From: Leptolyngbyaceae cyanobacterium SM1_3_5
Lineage (GTDB): Bacteria > Cyanobacteriota > Cyanobacteriia > Elainellales > Elainellaceae
Length of the DNA: 5,079 nt
Direction of reading: 5' to 3'
NCBI GenBank assembly: GCA_012031475.1
Contig: JAAUTJ010000419.1
Location: 1 to 5,079 of the forward strand
Part shown: positions 4,965 to 5,079 of the stretch, piece by piece
Layout: each line of letters starts with the position of its first letter
Numbering within the stretch: position 1 is the first letter of the stretch
Notes under the pieces: generated by a model
Told to the model about the DNA's origin: nothing
The model's database searches: none
Seen by the model: the letters and a program-made list of their open reading frames with translations, nothing else
Position numbers and translations under genes: made by a program

Positions 4965-5079
4965 TTTGTTTCCTGTGCGATCTAGTGACAGCTTGAATGA
5001 ATGGATGAATGGGAAAACACTTGACTATAGAGTTACCGAAATTAGCTGAAGTTGCAACCTCAAAAACCTCATATTTCCT
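4965..5079 (-). promoter_or_regulatory. Upstream region of the HD-domain gene
   Basis: This 115-bp region should hold the promoter of the minus-strand gene. On that strand TATAGT (5029-5024) is a fair -10 candidate about 60 bp before the start codon, but no good -35 box lies at the right distance. A short imperfect tetranucleotide run (GAAT, GAAT, GGAT, GAAT at 4995-5010) is also present. The promoter assignment is tentative. Confidence 0.3.
4969..4974 (-). promoter_or_regulatory. Ribosome binding site of the HD-domain gene
   Basis: On the minus strand AGGAAA is followed by CAAA and the start ATG at 4964. The AGGA core is 6 nt from the start, which supports this start codon. Confidence 0.8.

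Overview
The window looks like chromosomal DNA from a cyanobacterium, probably a filamentous one. The main evidence is the palindrome GCGATCGC (HIP1, the hallmark cyanobacterial repeat), which occurs exactly six times in 5.1 kb (89-96, 406-413, 1893-1900, 2197-2204, 2302-2309, 4832-4839), with many more CGATCG cores. A degenerate copy of a GTAGGGGCGG-type palindrome, common in filamentous cyanobacteria, and proteins of cyanobacterial style agree with this. The genus cannot be fixed from the sequence alone.

Layout: (1) 1-645 (+) is the C-terminal part of D-alanine--D-alanine ligase, cut by the window edge. (2) 646-816 is a spacer with two short tandem repeats. (3) About 817-1596 (+) is an exported protein gene of unknown function. 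Its reading frame is broken near 1425, and its start is also unclear. (4) 1605-2099 (-) is a staphylococcal-nuclease-like lipoprotein, converging on (3) with only 8 bp between stop codons. (5) 2145-2570 (-) is a hypothetical protein with a proline-rich linker and acidic tail, possibly co-transcribed with the nuclease. (6) 2571-2934 is an AT-rich divergent spacer. (7) 2935-3144 (+) is a 69-residue hypothetical protein with a good ribosome binding site. (8) 3145-3588 is a long spacer with two hairpins. (9) 3589-3936 (+) is a YbaB/EbfC nucleoid-associated protein followed by a strong, apparently bidirectional terminator. (10) 4070-4127 is a composite palindrome. (11) 4134-4964 (-) is an HD-domain phosphohydrolase resembling cyclic nucleotide phosphodiesterases. 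Its upstream region runs to the window end.

The genes do not form one obvious pathway: peptidoglycan precursor synthesis, an extracytoplasmic nuclease, a nucleoid protein and a possible nucleotide-signalling enzyme sit side by side. I see no CRISPR array, transposase, phage gene, toxin-antitoxin pair or clear defence system. The most distinctive signals are the frameshift in the exported-protein gene and three unrelated 15-bp tandem duplications at three separate gene borders, one of which duplicates the end of a gene including its stop codon.
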